Source: Deltaproteobacteria bacterium
GTDB lineage: Bacteria; Desulfobacterota_D; UBA1144; Nemesobacterales; Nemesobacteraceae
NCBI GenBank assembly: GCA_029262295.1
Contig: JAJCZR010000006.1
Coordinates: 1 to 39,587, forward strand
Direction: 5' to 3'
Length of the DNA stretch: 39,587 bases
Part shown: positions 39,547 to 39,587 of the stretch, in pieces
How the letters are laid out: the number at the start of each line of letters is the position of its first letter
How positions within the stretch are numbered: position 1 is the first letter of the stretch
Position numbers and translations under genes: made by a program
Notes under the pieces: generated by a model
What the model was told of the DNA's origin: nothing
The model's input: the letters and a program-made list of their open reading frames with translations, nothing else
The model's database searches: none

Positions 39547-39587
39547 ATGACTTTTGAAGAATATATAAAACAAACTGGAGAAACAGC
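39547..39587 (+). CDS. Start of an unidentified gene (truncated at window end)
   Basis: ATG at 39547 with GGAG (39537-39540) six bases upstream opens MTFEEYIKQTGET and runs off the window. Too little is present to name it. It follows higA by about 118 bases in the same direction. Confidence 0.5.
   Translation, partial: MTFEEYIKQTGET

Overview
The window is AT-rich chromosomal DNA from a Gram-negative bacterium. An LPS heptose enzyme (HldE), several Cys-lipobox lipoproteins, an outer-membrane barrel and a VPAEY-repeat peptidoglycan-binding protein support two membranes. DUF1844, the CSLREA/choice-of-anchor secreted protein and the overall gene mix resemble Deltaproteobacteria/Desulfobacterota or neighbouring candidate phyla. 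That placement is inference; no marker in the window settles it. No phage, IS element, CRISPR array or rRNA was seen.

Layout. 1-1692: large secreted CSLREA protein, open at the left edge, with an in-frame amber codon near its apparent N-terminus. 1740-2075: non-coding block of dispersed repeats. 2082-4798: ispG, divergent from a SufT-like gene and a cysteine-free Mrp ATPase. 4959-6203: DnaJ-type co-chaperone and DUF1844. 6200-8436: CpsB-type phosphatase divergent from hldE. 8433-15390: leftward run of eight tightly packed genes (MFS transporter, trmI, SNase lipoprotein, rsmG, ornithine cyclodeaminase-like, mtnP, PfkB kinase, TPR lipoprotein). 15514-15676: tRNA-Lys and tRNA-Glu, then a small secreted coiled-coil protein. 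16320-21573: VPAEY-repeat protein, pckA, two tandem paralogous hydrolases and two small unknown proteins. 21690-23478: ECF sigma factor and anti-sigma factor. 23608-24267: antitoxin, RelE-type toxin and an orphan VapB-type antitoxin. 24344-25917: nth and yhcC. 25918-26631: second repeat island, ending in a strong terminator. 26632-31321: ferredoxin with its own promoter and terminator, then a leftward operon ihfB-def-aminotransferase-pgk-like-tpiA-secG. 31564-32436: TPR protein. 32426-37824: leftward metal-uptake operon (outer-membrane barrel, mntR, troA-like binding lipoprotein, ATPase, two permeases). 37931-39587: glutaminyl cyclase, higBA and the start of one more gene.

Most notable points. 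(1) The gene in the pgk position of the tpiA-secG operon is an intact PGK homologue that has lost most of the substrate-binding arginines, so it looks like a pseudoenzyme. (2) The metal-uptake operon starts with an outer-membrane barrel, has a DtxR-type operator candidate at its predicted transcription start, and both permeases carry a C-terminal winged-helix-like tail. (3) The Mrp ATPase contains no cysteine at all, while its SufT-like neighbour keeps exactly one. (4) The CSLREA protein has an amber codon between a well-placed start and its signal peptide. (5) Two intergenic islands share palindromic dispersed repeats, one of them nested.
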